Below are positions 1 to 12,975 of a DNA stretch of 64,000 nt, in pieces. Source of the DNA: Adineta vaga (taxonomy: Eukaryota; Rotifera); NCBI GenBank assembly GCA_021613535.1, contig CP075496.1:13516001-13580000 (forward strand). Direction: 5' to 3'. The position numbers and the translations under genes are program-made. Below the pieces are notes generated by a model. That model saw nothing but the letters and a program-made list of their open reading frames with translations, was not told the origin of the DNA and did not search any database. Each line of letters opens with the position of its first letter. Within the stretch, counting starts at the first letter, position 1.

Positions 1-1148
1 TCTCAGTAATACTCATACACCATGATATATCACACCATTCTAAATCTGAACAACTTGAACTAATAAAAAATAAACAAACACTACTTATTTTCTTATATGA
101 ACATATTCATGATGCTTACCTAATCATTTTAATTCCTTGATCATCGATATGATGACATGAAGCAATATTGATAGATTTTAAATGAGGACAATATTTACTC
201 AAATGATACAAAGAACTAAAGCAAAAACAAATTGAATTTTTGTTTGAACTTTTCATTGAACTTACGTATTGGATAGTTTTGTACAATGTTTAACAGTTAA
301 TCGTTCCAGATTAGGACAATTATTAGCAAGAACTCTAGATAAATGAGAACAAATAGTGTTTAAATAGTTTATCATGAAGAATAAGACATGTTCTACCGCA
401 TATTATGATCAGTAATGTATTTGCAATTTTCAATATTTAATCGCTTTAAAAATGATCCACATTGTTTACTTAAGTTTTCCAAAACAGTACCCTAAAAGAA
501 AGAAAATCACGAAAAATTCAGTTGTATAACTTATTATATGAACATACATCAACATCACGTTGATAACTTTTCAAATTAATACTTTGCCAATTTGATCCAT
601 CTAAAGCCAAAGTATTCCAATACTAAATAATCAATAAGTTCATCAGCAATTTGCATAAAGAAAAATTCGTTTGTTATTACTTTTGATACTTGTGCACAAC
701 GACAAAGTGATTTATAATCAAGATGAGAAAATATTCTAAAATTCAATGTTTTTCTTTTTCATTAGAAAACTCTCTTTGAAAAACAATTTTACCTCAATAG
801 CAATTCTTTCGGTAAGTTCTTATCAATTAAACAAGTATTTTCATCATTAATTTGTGTATCTTGTGAATCCATTGCTGTTGAATTTTTCATAAAACAGGAG
901 AAAATTTTCTTTTTACGATTTCTTGAAGAGACATGAAGTAAAGGACGTCGGAGAGAATCATCACTTGTTATTGTCAGTACACCTAATGTTGATGTACTAC
1001 TATAACCATCATTGTTTTGAGTATTTAAACGTTCGTTTGTTGTTGTTGATGATGTATCACTTGTCGAATCAGTATTAACACTAACAGCACTTATATGATT
1101 AGAATGTTGGCCGACTGTACGTTGAAAAAATGTACGTAGAGTTGCCAT
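1..1148 (-). CDS. FBXL2/FBXL20-like F-box and leucine-rich-repeat protein (3' end beyond the window)
   Basis: Probable substrate receptor of an SCF (Skp1-Cullin1-F-box) ubiquitin ligase. Seven exons read right to left: 793-1148, 681-735, 548-622, 397-491, 266-334, 120-215 and 1-59 (cut by the window edge), 268 residues so far. After a Ser/Thr/Asn-rich N-terminus of about 105 residues comes an F-box containing KNLPKELLLRIFSHLD and LCRCAQVSK, then LALDGSNWQSI, then cysteine-type LRRs (LERLTVKHC, LEWCDISWC). The F-box start and the LALDGSNWQ segment match animal FBXL2/FBXL20 closely; that is family knowledge. The start chosen is MATLRTFF; an in-frame ATG lies 15 bp upstream. The N-terminal extension is longer than in vertebrate members. 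Every intron is about 50-65 bp. Confidence 0.88.
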
Positions 1149-1775
1149 TATAAAAATATACAATCATTGAGAACTGTAAATCCCACCAGGTCATGAAAGA
1201 TTTGATTTAATAGAAAGAGAAGGATGATTTCATCAACGTTTTGTTCTTTTCTTTTTTTGCTATATGAAATTTGCTCACGCGCTTGAAGCGCGAGCGGGTG
1301 ATTACGATTTGTTTTTTTAAATCTAGAACGAAAGAAAAAAAAAGAACAACAAGATTTATGAATGTTTTGTTTGAAATTTTGTTTTTCGTAAAAAATTTTT
1401 TCATATGAATTGACTTATTCGTATTTAATGAGAGTAATAAAAGTCATCACATGCTGAATAGTTTCATTCATATTCTTATCGGTCAGATGTTTGTTCTATT
1501 TTACTTACTTTACTCTCATTTGTGATGTTTACAAAGATAAAATTGACTTCCAATTGAATCAAAAAGAAATTTATTGAATACTTTTTTCAAAAAGACGAAA
1601 TTTTATTATAACAAAGTCTTTCGAATTTATATATATTTATATATTATTGCACAGATGCCACTAGTAGATTCATGATTGAATAAATTCAATTGGTTGATTT
1701 GCATTCTGATGGAATCTTGATTCTCGATAAAATTCTTTTTAAAAAAAAATCATTAGAAGGAGGGATACATATTGG
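1149..1775. other. Intergenic region upstream of the FBXL gene
   Basis: No coding exon recognised. It should hold the FBXL promoter. The only GC-rich island is the inverted repeat at 1278-1292, listed separately; the rest is A+T-rich with short A and T runs. Confidence 0.6.
1278..1292. repeat. Perfect inverted repeat in the FBXL upstream region
   Basis: The 15 bases CGCGCTTGAAGCGCG form two 7-base arms (CGCGCTT and AAGCGCG) around one central G. The site is about 130 bp upstream of the FBXL start codon and is an unusual GC-rich patch in A+T-rich DNA. It could be a dimeric transcription-factor site; no factor is assigned. Confidence 0.5.
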
Positions 1776-2640
<865 letters not shown>

Positions 2641-3358
2641 GTAAGACAAAATTACGGGAAAATTGTAGTTTCTTGTTAATAATTATGTCCAGTTCGGCCA
2701 GAGATTTGGAGGTGATGATGATGAATCAGTATTTGTTTCAGCAGTGGGTTTAATTATATTGGTGATTTACTTTTCCAACGCAGTAAGCCATGCTTTGAAA
2801 ATATTAATAAATTTACTGTCATTCATTTCATTGCTTTTACAATCAGAAATCTGCTTGTTTTAATTACCAAAAGTTAATGCAATAATATTAAATGCACTAT
2901 CATACTTAAAAAAGTAAATAGAATAGAATATTTTGAAAGTGTCGAGATCAGAATAAATGCTACTTGGTGTTCCTCGATAACCATTTACAACTTTTTTTGT
3001 TTGAATTAATGAGAACGTATATAAGGATATATTGTTAAGTCTGATGAATATGACTGGGGAATAATAGAGAGCAGTTTTTTCGAAGCAATGATGTATATAG
3101 AAAATTAATAAGAATCTAAATAGAAATATGTGAATGATTTTGAATGCAACTGTATATGTTATATCTTGTCGTTGTTTTTGACAAACAATAAAATTAACTT
3201 GATACAAGAATGATACGAATTGATTTAGTAAAGAAAATCAGAAACATTATGTTTAAATCATATTTTTACATGAGTGATATATCGATGAAGTAGAGCAATT
3301 TCAAAGAGAATCACATCTTAGATTTAGAGTACTGTACGGGTACAACTTTTTGAATCCA
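2641..3358. other. Unassigned sequence between two relics
   Basis: No gene recognised. The first 100 bases may still be decayed JNK C-terminal sequence, but I cannot align it. A 115-codon open frame on the minus strand has no family signal. Confidence 0.5.
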
Positions 3359-3846
3359 AATGCATCATCACATCAACAGCATCACGTTCCATATCGTGAT
3401 TCAAATTTAACTTATTTACTAAAGAATAGTCTTGGTGGTGATGCAAAAACATTTATGTTAGCAACAATTAGTCCATCATCAACAGTTATTGATGAAACAA
3501 TCAATACATTACGTTATGCTGGTCTGGCATCAACAATAACAAATGTTCCACGAATAAAAACTCCTCATCTTCGTCATGAAATTGATGAATTACGGGAAGA
3601 AAATGCTCGCCTTAAACAAGAACTATTTCTTGTCAAATCAAAATCAATGCCATCAATTCATCCAACAATTCCAATGATTAGTAAAACATCATTGACTAAT
3701 ATTGATGAAGGTATGCAAACAAGCTTTCGACTGGAACCATCGACACCAAATGATGATGATTTAAATAAGGATGAAAGTCTTGATGTTGTTGATGAAGAGG
3801 TAAAGCAATCAATTGATTTGAAAAATCATCTTTTATTTGAGAATTT
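3359..3846 (+). pseudogene. Partial DNA copy of the kinesin motor 3' region
   Basis: Near-identical copy of 11974-12461 in the kinesin gene, with about a dozen substitutions, mostly at third codon positions. It covers the last part of the motor domain ([33 protein letters not shown]) and the start of the coiled coil ([17 protein letters not shown]). At its end it includes the donor gtaaag (3800) and most of the following intron, so copying was at the DNA level. It lacks the P-loop, switch I, DLAGSE and an ATG start, so it cannot encode a motor. The frame is still open, suggesting recent origin or some constraint. Homology stops sharply at both ends. Confidence 0.85.
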
Positions 3847-4499
3847 TTAATGCTGTTCATTTAAAATAACTTTCGTTTTGATTTTCAATTCTTAAAACGG
3901 AAACTTACGAAGCATCAACATTTCTTGCCTTTTGAAAAATAAATAAATTACATTGTAGAGCGAATTGTTTTTCGAAACCATCGTGCTTAATGAAAAGCGA
4001 GAAATAGTTAAGAGGAAAGATCGAGAACGGCACAAAACTGTCGTCTAGACGAAATGTCAACAAAAACAATCTTCGTTAAAACGAAAACAATTTTTTGAGC
4101 TGGAGAAAATGGTCTCATTAAGGCCGGAGACGTGAGTGGCATCATTGACGTCACAAAGTACCGACACGATAACAAATTACACTTGAAAAAGACACGAGTT
4201 GCTTGGTTTTTTGCAAGCAAGGAGGGAACTCACACTATAATTCAACCAGACTGGTTCTAGCCCTGCATTCAGTTATAAGCGATGCGTTGAAATTCAAAAT
4301 TACGAATTGCGAGAGTAAAAATATTGACACCATCTTTTCTTACGAAATCAATATTTACTTCACAAATACCTTTTTCTTTACGTTCTTTTTATGAATATCA
4401 AGAGATTGCACAACTGTGAGAAACTATAGAGTTGAAGGAGACAGCGACACTTTCGAGCAATAACAAGAACAATAACACACAACATATCAATACAAAACT
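3847..4499. other. Region between the kinesin copy and the F-box relic
   Basis: No gene recognised. The last 100 bases (A-rich, ending in acaacatatcaatacaaaact) would be the leader of the F-box reading frame starting at 4500. Confidence 0.5.
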
Positions 4500-5334
4500 A
4501 TGTCGACTTTCGTCAAATTACCGGTCGAGTTCGTTTACAGAATTCTTGATCATCTCGACGAATTCACTCTTTTTTGCTCAATGCAAAATGTGTGTCATCG
4601 ATTCAACCAAATTCTGCATACCTACCATCGATATCAAGTAAATCTGTGCTTCTATATAATACTTACTGAGGTTAAACTTCTATGGAAGATAGACGAAATC
4701 ATCCAGTGAATTAAATGGAAAGCAAGTCAGACGATCTATCCATTACAGTATTTCACTGTTCTCGCACATATCTGATGAGGACACAAAATAGATGATTAAT
4801 GTAGTTTTATGTTCTGGATCATTATCATTCTGTTAATTATTTACCTTTCGAAAGTACTTTTTGATAAAATATCCATACCTTTTTCTATGATGCTTCAGTC
4901 GGGCATGCATGGTTGAAGAACAGTACGGTCCGAACAGTGAAAAATCAGATAGCAAACTATTCACGTCAATAAACTGAATCTTGCTTTTATCCGAGCAATT
5001 GTAGAGGAAGACTTAAGTTCTCCATCAATAATACTGCAGAATCACGAGTGCACACAAAGCAGAGTAGAAGTCTATTTTTTAATAGTGTAAAAATACGTAA
5101 ATGATTGCATCCTCAATGTGGGGCAAAATTCGATGTAAAAACGGTTGAGACCAGAAGAACCGCGTTGCCAGCTACAGTGAACAACATTTCGTCTCTAAAT
5201 CTCAGAGTAGATCTCTTTCACTACATCTTGATCAATCACTATCAAAACTTCGATAGACGTTCGCTGCAATTATTTCCATCATCTGACCTCAACATGTTTT
5301 ACATACTAGCAAACACCCACCAGTACTTCTAAAC
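4500..5334 (+). pseudogene. F-box exon and decayed downstream sequence
   Basis: An open frame from ATG at 4500 reads MSTFVKLPVEFVYRILDHL, then FCSMQNVCHRFNQIL and TYHRYQ, which fits an F-box (LP.E..YRILDHL..). A donor-like gtaaat follows at 4637. Downstream, an open stretch at 5105-5332 (VNNISSLNLRVDLFHYIL) resembles the repeat-like middle part of bdelloid F-box proteins, but stops interrupt the sequence between and after these pieces and I could not build a continuous model. It may be the 5' part of the gene whose LRR exons lie at 6994-7657. A small intact F-box gene is an alternative. Confidence 0.5.
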
Positions 5335-6853
5335 TGTTCTCCCTGTTGACTCATCGCCATATCAGAAAAGATAAATAGGTAATGTTAGTGTAGCATAGAT
5401 TTCAAACATATAAACTGACTCTGGCTGAAGCAGATCTCTATACTGGCCATTCGATCGGAAAGCAAAGTGTACAGTTCTAACGAAAAAACCTCTCGAAATG
5501 AGAAAAACTTCAGATATCAGGGTAATGCCGTCTTACGGAACTTAGTTAGTAGTGAAATATCCCAGCTTGATCTAATCTCTTATTACTTTTTGAAGAAGTT
5601 ATAAGTATTTTATGGTTTCGTCAAAATACACTATTTTCTGTATGGGTTTTAAATTGTTCTTTAAAACAACGATCTGAGTAATGAATATATTTCTTTCTGG
5701 TCACAGTAAAACTTTATTCTGGGAATATTGATTGACTTGGTGCATAGAAACGTGCAGAAACAAAGAGAGTGGGACTGATAGTAGAAGATTTCTTTTTATC
5801 ACTATGTGTCCGAGAGAATCAGCTTCAAGACGTTGTTCAACAAAAAACGAGTATCGCGAATATATTCATATGGAGCTGTTTATAGCTGAAATTATAATGA
5901 CAAACTGGACGAATATGTTACCGCCGTTCAGAGAATAAGTGTTTACTAAACTATTTCAATTATCAAAAATTTGTTTACGCTACAGTATAACACACGCTTT
6001 TTTCGACCAAAAGAACAAATGACTAAAGAAAATATGATAAAAAGTAGAGGAAATCTCAAGGTCAATACGAAGGTCTCTCAGTGATCATTGATTTGTCAAT
6101 TAACCAAGACTCGTCTATACAAACGAAGAAACCAATCATTTCTTAAGAATACGAGAAACAGTCTTACCTAATGGTTCTTACACGCACGAATATGACACTG
6201 CCCTAATTTTCTCGATTCCTGACTCTATGTACAATGGCAGTCAAGCAAATCATACTGATTTTTGTGAGAATTCCAAGAATAAAGAAGATAGTATACACAA
6301 ACCAAACTTTTCCTAGACTTGATCTTTTCTTATCACGGCGTCCGCGCCTAAGTTCTATGACACCGTCATCCATAAAACATTCTAGGCTAAGTACCTATGA
6401 AAGAATGTTAAGGGTCACTTGCAACTCATATACCGCAGCGATATAATCCGACCTGTTCCCGCCTATCCCTGAAAAATGAAAACACGACCAGCATACTTCA
6501 GATATCAGTGAGGATATCAATCAACTCATTTTCTTTCAAACACAATCAAAACAACCTTCTTACGATACTACTCGAACAAAACTCTATCTTTCTCTAACTT
6601 TCTACCGAATACTACATCAATCTATCAATCCAAACGAACAACGCCACTTCTTCAGAGTCTGTTTTCCCCTCTCTTCAATCGATTCTCAAAGAAAATCTAA
6701 AAGCATATTTCAAAAGACTATAGTTTCAATAAAAAAACTTCAATCTCATCCAGAAAAAACCTACCTTAATGAAATCCCAAATCATCCATAACTTCTTCAG
6801 GGAGCAATAAGAAGATCAATCAGCTTAGGATATTTCATTACAAACTAACGACG
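5335..6853. other. Stop-rich sequence between the F-box relic and the LRR array
   Basis: Short open stretches only (for example 5732-5938 and 6234-6446), none recognised. Probably the decayed middle of an F-box/LRR gene, inferred only from its position between an F-box exon and LRR exons. Confidence 0.4.
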
Positions 6854-7637
6854 ATAATACGTACGTACTATGACTCTTAAAGATTTTTATCACATCAGAC
6901 AGGCTCCTTATTATCAGAAGCATCAGAAGTGAAGAACGTAACCTTCCTTCATTCTTCGACCGGGTCCTCCTCGCATACTCCTCTCTTGTTTAGACACTCA
7001 CAACACTAAGTCTCTGGAACAATCAAATCACACTTCAAGCAGCAGAGCACTTGGCTGATGCATTACGAGTTAACACGGTAATTGTGATTCACCCTTCGAA
7101 TGTCTCATCTTCTGATACCACTCTCTTGTTTAGACACTCACAACACTAAATCTCTGGTATAACAAAATCACCGTTCAAGAAGCAGAACACTTGGCTGATG
7201 CATTACAAGTTAATACGGTAATCTTCATTCACTGCCCGAGTGTCTTCTCATTTCATACCGCTCTCTTGTTTAGGCACTCAGAACACTCGATCTCGATTCC
7301 AACGAAATCGAAGATAAAGGAGCTCAGCATTTGGCTGATGCATTACTAGTTAACATGGTAATCTTCATTCGTTTCCCGATTGTCTTCTCCTTTCATACCG
7401 CTCTCTTGTTAAGACAATCACAGCGCTACATCTCAGGAATAACCAAATCAGAGTCCAAGAAGAAGAGCACTTGGCTGATACATTACGAGTAAACACTGTA
7501 ATCGTCTTTCACTCTTCGATTATTTCCTCCTTTGATACCGCTCTCTTGTTTAGACACTCAGAACACTAAATCTCTCTCGCAACCAAATCGGAGATCAAGG
7601 AGCGAAGCACTTGGCTGATGCATTACGAGTTAACACG
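6854..7637 (+). repeat. Tandem array of 140-bp units, each one LRR exon plus one intron
   Basis: Units begin at exact 140-bp spacing: exons at 6994-7077, 7134-7217, 7274-7357, 7414-7497 and 7554-7637, each 84 bp (28 codons, phase 0) and separated by 56-bp introns. Introns start with gtaat and end with ctctcttgttt/aag; they are similar to each other too. A sixth unit upstream (6854-6937 plus intron 6938-6993) keeps the spacing, donor and acceptor, but its exon is degenerate and contains a stop. The array therefore grew by duplication of whole exon+intron units. Confidence 0.9.
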
Positions 7638-7657
7638 GTAATCTATATTTTGTTTTG
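6994..7657 (+). CDS. LRR (ribonuclease-inhibitor-like) repeat exons, gene fragment or pseudogene tail
   Basis: Five phase-0 exons each encode one 28-residue leucine-rich repeat of the RNI/NLRC3-like type: T-L-x-x-L-x-L-x-x-N-x-I at the start, then HLADALRVNT at the end. Joined, all five are open. The fifth reads through into VIYILF and a TGA at 7655-7657, a plausible natural C-terminus. Repeats of this type form a curved ligand-binding surface; no ligand is known here. No intact N-terminus was found: the exon before is degenerate, and the only candidate upstream domain is the F-box at 4500. It may be a 5'-decayed gene, or intact with exons I failed to see. Confidence 0.6.
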
Positions 7658-10541
7658 ATTCCTACATATTTACTCTGATGTTTTTTTTCATTTTGAGTTG
7701 CCGTATTCAGTGTGTGAATTTCTTTCTTTTTTGACATTTGTATGGTGAGGAGACACATTCACGATCGTGGTATTATGCAGACTGGAATAAATCATTGACA
7801 AAATAAAATTAGATTTTTTTTATTTGTAATCGTTTAAGTAATAACCAATTTCTTTGATTTTGTATGATTATGTTCATAAGATATCGAACAGGGAATTATT
7901 CCTGTTTGTGGAGTTTGATCAGAGTAGTAGAATATGAGAGAGTGCGTTCCATATAAGTATAAATGATTGAACCAGTAATGATCGGTTCGACTTTTAACAA
8001 AGACTCATTAGGAGAGAATGAATGTCATATGGGCGTCTCTCAAACTGATGGAAATGAAATGAATAGTAGCACAAGTTTCATCTCATTTACTATATTCTAG
8101 AAAAGTCGCTGGTACTTGTTTAAAGGATTAGTGTACCTGCTGATAAGTGGGATCTATACTCTATTGAATAAACTATGCGATATATAAAATACTTTTGTAT
8201 CTGATGGAATGAAGTGACACAAAGTTGTATTTTCATTGGTGAAGTTGTATTTCGTTCCTCGTGTTTATACCTTCTCTTATAGAAACAGATTTCAATTATT
8301 GATAAAAGAAACATCTGGTACAATGTGGTTGTTCAATTTCTGATGTTTCAACGTATTATATGTATGACCGCGTAACTAGAGGTATTCGTCATGTACCTGA
8401 GTCGATGATTTCAAAATTGCTATCAAAGAAGAAGAACTATCGATCTAGCTATGATCGAAACCGAAATGAAGTGTTTTGACTTTGTATTGCTAAGTTGTCA
8501 TTGTTAATTTGAAAGTGAGGATGAAATAATACATTTATGGAATGCACGTAGTTCAAATAATTGCAAAATAATTCATCGTCTCGAAAACGCTACTTAACAG
8601 TATATTACAATTAGGTATTTCCATCGATTATCTAAGAAAACATGTCGAAAGAAAAACATGACTTTCGTATTTTTGTTTCTGTTTTTCCACCAGTGTTCTT
8701 TGATCCATTCATGCAGAGACAATCATTATTTATCGTGAACAATAAACTTGTTACAGATGGATCACAACAGTTGATTAGGAATATCAATCAATACGTTCTG
8801 ATATCAACAACAATGGATTGTGAAGTAGAATTTAGTTTTGGTAGTAATACAAATGATCTTAGCAGCCTGAAATATGTTGTGGAGTCGAATCAATTTGACA
8901 CTTATATCTACTTTTGCTCCTGCATTATGATTCTATGTATTTATTCATTTACAAAGACGATTATAGATTAACAAGTAAAATTTTAGAAAACAATCCTTGA
9001 TTTTTATAGCAACTGTTCAAATGCAAATCTTATGTGTTGAGTTAGAGACCATAAGATTTTTGTAGTGAACGTCATATTGACATTGACATATTTTGTAAAA
9101 ATAACGACATAGAAGGATTACAAGTGATGAGAAAACCAGATATGATCGTCTTACAGATGATTCATCTCGTTCGACTTTTGAGTTTGTATCTATATTTTCT
9201 GCATTTCTATGGAATACAGATATCATGCATAAAACACTAAAATAGTCTAGAGAAAACCACTTTCACCATCTTTCTATTCACAATATCCTGGATGAAAGTT
9301 GGCTAAAACGTTTGAAAAAATTTTCGATTCGATTTGTCATTATTCACAATAACATATGTAGATACGCATATTTGATAAATATATGTACAACTATTGATTA
9401 CTAAACTTCATTCTACTATCTTCAACGTAAGATAGGCAACGAAGGCATATCAAACTTAACACTTCGTCATGAAGAGATTTCTAATTTTACCCAAAAAAAG
9501 AAGCAACTCAATATTTTTATATCATATGATTAATTCTTCTCCAATAAGTCATACGTGTGAATCAATCGAAGGTGATAGTGAATAGAATAGTAATAATCAT
9601 TCTGTTAAGTTTATTTTTTGGATTAGAGCAAAAGAAAAGCTTAAATTTAATTATAACTATATCTTTGACAGCAAAGTAAAAAGATTTTTCTTCTCCTAAT
9701 TCTCATCGAACGCAGATATGAAATATGAACATATGATTGATAGACAATTAGATTTCCTTACCTTCAAGATTGCTTTTGGAATAAATTGCTGATGTTAACA
9801 AATAAGCGTAGAAACTATATAGATGAGAACAACAATTGATTCGATTAAAATTTCAATACTCATTTTATCAAAAGTATTTCGTGTATCTAATGTTATTATA
9901 AAATACAATCTAACTCTGAATAAAGTCAAAGTGAAGCTCGAACATCATACAATTTATATGAATAAGATACATGTTAATTGATGATCAATGTGTTGTGCTT
10001 CGATTTGTTGTAGAAATCCAAAAGATTTTTTAAGATTCCGATGCTTTAAATGAGAGGTCTACGAGACATAGAAACGTGCATTTCTACGTTTAGTCACATA
10101 AGATACAGATTATAAATTCCCTCTAGTCCTTTTAGTCCCCTTCATTTGTTTCAATTAGATACTTTAGCGACGAAGAATTCATTGAGAATAAGATTTTCAC
10201 CCACACCCAAGAATATAATTATTTTTCCATTTTTCTCAATTGATATTCAATAAAGAAATTAGAGTCAATTGAATGTTAGATATTGAAACAAAGACCAAGC
10301 ACTATATGCGACATCTATTTAAATTTGATTTGATTGAAAAGTACATTGACATTAACGCTCAAAATGTTCGTTCTTTCTTTCGTTTCTGTTCCTTCCATTC
10401 ACGAACATACGATCGCGTTAAAGCGGCAAAGTGTATTGTTTTGGAATTCTCTGTGAGATACTATTTTTTCCTTTTTCAACGAACAATCATTCATATTGCA
10501 TTGTAAATGATTCAATATTTATTTTAGATTGTTCTCTTCAT
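7658..10541. other. 2.9-kb stretch without a recognised gene
   Basis: A+T-rich. The longest frame (8642-8971 +, 109 codons) has an ATG but no family signal. A short open stretch near 8510-8585 could be relic coding sequence, but I cannot name it. The last 200 bases should contain the kinesin promoter; a ttttag acceptor-like site lies about 15 bp before the kinesin ATG. Confidence 0.5.
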
Positions 10542-12975
10542 ATGGCGCATCGTTTGAATCAGCTGCGTACATCAACTTCTACAACTCGTAAGTATCATTA
10601 ATTATTCATCTGTTCTCAATTGAGAAGTTTTTCTTTCAGACGAACAATTCCTGGCATCAACAACAACTCTCACTTCATCTCCACGTACACCAGGAAAAAA
10701 ATTAACTAAAGGTGATCCAATTATTACTGGTATTCGACTTCGACCATTTCTTGAACGGTTTGTCCTTGAATTTCACTTTCTTTTTTGATATTTTATTATC
10801 TTTAACAGAGAATCTGTAATCGATGATACACCTGCTGTACAAATATACGAAAGTAATGTTATTTGTACACAAAATAATCGTCCACAAATATTCAAATTTA
10901 CTAATTGTTTCGATGCTTCGGCAACAAATGTAAGTTGAATAAATTAGAGTTTTCCAAAGAAAAAGAAAATTATGTTTGTTTGTTTTTTCTTAGAAAATTG
11001 TTTATGATGGAATGATTCGACCAGCTGTGTTGGCCTCTTTACAAGGTTTGATTATCATTATAATCGAAATTTAGCATAAGTTGAATTTTTTCATTGATTT
11101 AGGTTATAATACAACAGTATTAGCCTATGGTCAAACAGCATCGGGTAAATCACATTCAATATTTGGTTCACCAAGTGAAGAAGGCATCTTATCACTGAGT
11201 ATTCATGATCTAACAACAATGAATGCTAAAAATCATCTAAAATTCGAATTAAGTTTTCTTGAAATATATAATGAAAAAGTTACAGATCTACTTGCAACTC
11301 CTACATTATCTACCGATCAATTAAATACAAAATCTTCTACGAAAACTTCGACAAGTTCATCATTTTCTAAAAATGCTCGTACACATATTCTTAATAAACT
11401 TGTTCCCAGTACTAATCCCACCAATCCTTCAACACGTACACTTGAAATTCGTGAACATCCTTTACTTGGTCCCTATGTACCTGATTTAAAATATATTCAA
11501 GTTAAAACAAAAGAAGATTTCCAAAATGTTCTCAATCTTGGTAATCAACAACGATCTGTCGCATCAACAAATGCAAATCAACGATCATCAAGATCACATG
11601 CAATATTTACTCTAAAAATCAGTCGCACAGATGTACCACAATCATCAGCCGTACGTTTATCATTTGGGTCGAGTTCAACGAATTCATCAACAAATATTCA
11701 TAAACTTGCAGCATTAACCAATTCATCAAAGAAAAATGCAAAACAACAAGCACAAGAAGAAATTGATGCACAAGCTGTACGATTAAATTTTGTTGATCTA
11801 GCTGGAAGTGAAAAATCACAACAATACAATGGTCCTCAAGGAAAAAATGATCGTTTTGCGGTAAGAATCAAAGAATGTAAACCATTAATCAAATCAAATA
11901 AAGTATATCTTTTCTTTTCTCACTAGGAAAGTGTACATATTAATCAATCGTTATCTACACTTCGGAATGTTATCGATGCATTATCACGTCAACAACATCA
12001 CGTTCCATATCGTGATTCAAATTTAACTTATTTACTAAAGAATAGTCTTGGTGGCGATGCAAAAACATTTATGTTAGCAACAATTAGTCCATCATCAACA
12101 GTTATTGATGAAACAATCAATACATTACGTTATGCTGGTCTTGCATCAACAATAACAAATGTTCCACGAATAAAAACTCCTCATCTTCGTCATGAAATTG
12201 ATGAATTACGGGAAGAAAATGCTCGACTTAAACAAGAACTATTTCTTGTCAAATCAAAATCAATGCCATCAATTCATCCAACAATACCGATGATTAGTAA
12301 AACATCATTGACCAATATTGATGAAGGTATACAAACAAGCTTTCGAATGGAACCATCGACACCAAATGATGATGATTTAAATAAGGATGAAAGTCTTGAT
12401 GTTGTTGATGAAGAGGTAAAGCAATCAATTGATTTGAAAAATCATCTTTTATTTGAGAATTTTCTATGTTTAGATTTTAGCACAAATTGAAAACCAATGT
12501 CGCCGTCCTAAAAGACAACGATTATCCGAACAACCGCTTCATGAAATTGGTTTGTTTATATTGACAAACTTGACATCATTTTCATTTGATTTATTCTTTA
12601 GCAAAACTTCGTAAAATTGATGATACAATGCCTTCATCGACGACTAGGAACCATTCTTAGTTGTGTTACCGACGATTTTTCCGTAAATACAAATTATATT
12701 TTCAAGTTTTATAATCTGTCAATATATTTATTCTAGATAATTAATGACGATGGTATTCTTGTTGTTTCCAATGAATTGAATATAGATGTGAAAATGTCCT
12801 CGAAAGCATGGATGAATGCATTAGAAAGATTTGATCGAGATATAAATATAGATTATATGACAAAGAAAGAAGTAAGTAAAACAATTTGAAATAAAAATGC
12901 GATGAATTAAAGAATTTGTCTTTCTTTTAGATTCTCAATTCTCTAAATCTTCTTTTTGATACGAATCAAGACTAA
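10542..12975 (+). CDS. Kinesin motor protein, divergent and short-tailed
   Basis: Microtubule motor ATPase. Exons: 10542-10587, 10640-10757, 10809-10929, 10994-11045, 11103-11860, 11927-12415, 12481-12549, 12602-12682, 12737-12871, 12931-12975; 637 residues. Motor motifs: GIRLRPF near the start, P-loop GQTASGKS (residues 122-129, A where G is usual), NQRSSRSHAIF (switch I), VDLAGSEKS (switch II, about 343), NQSLSTLRNVIDAL and [17 protein letters not shown] short coiled coil ([12 protein letters not shown]) follows. The segment LEIREHPLLGPYVPDL resembles kinesin-3, but I see no FHA or PH domain, so the subfamily is uncertain. Two acceptors 7 bp apart (exon 7 starting at 12474 or 12481) give different C-termini; the other form ends at 12660. 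A partial copy of exon 6 lies at 3359-3846. Confidence 0.85.

Noticed and set aside
2860-3207. 115-codon minus-strand frame
   Set aside because: No start context or family match; lies in a decayed block.
3350-3850. Intact small kinesin gene
   Set aside because: Begins with a TTG rather than ATG, lacks all nucleotide-binding motifs, and ends inside a copied intron, so treated as a duplicate fragment.
5105-5332. 75-codon frame as an independent gene
   Set aside because: Better explained as a remnant of the F-box gene middle; no ATG context or own signal.
6854-7637. CRISPR-like array of regular repeats
   Set aside because: Repeat units are LRR exons with GT-AG introns, and the unit is too long and entirely similar, not short repeats with unique spacers.
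8642-8971. 109-codon open frame with ATG after the LRR array
   Set aside because: No family signal, no supporting neighbour exons, and composition like random A+T-rich DNA; left as unassigned.
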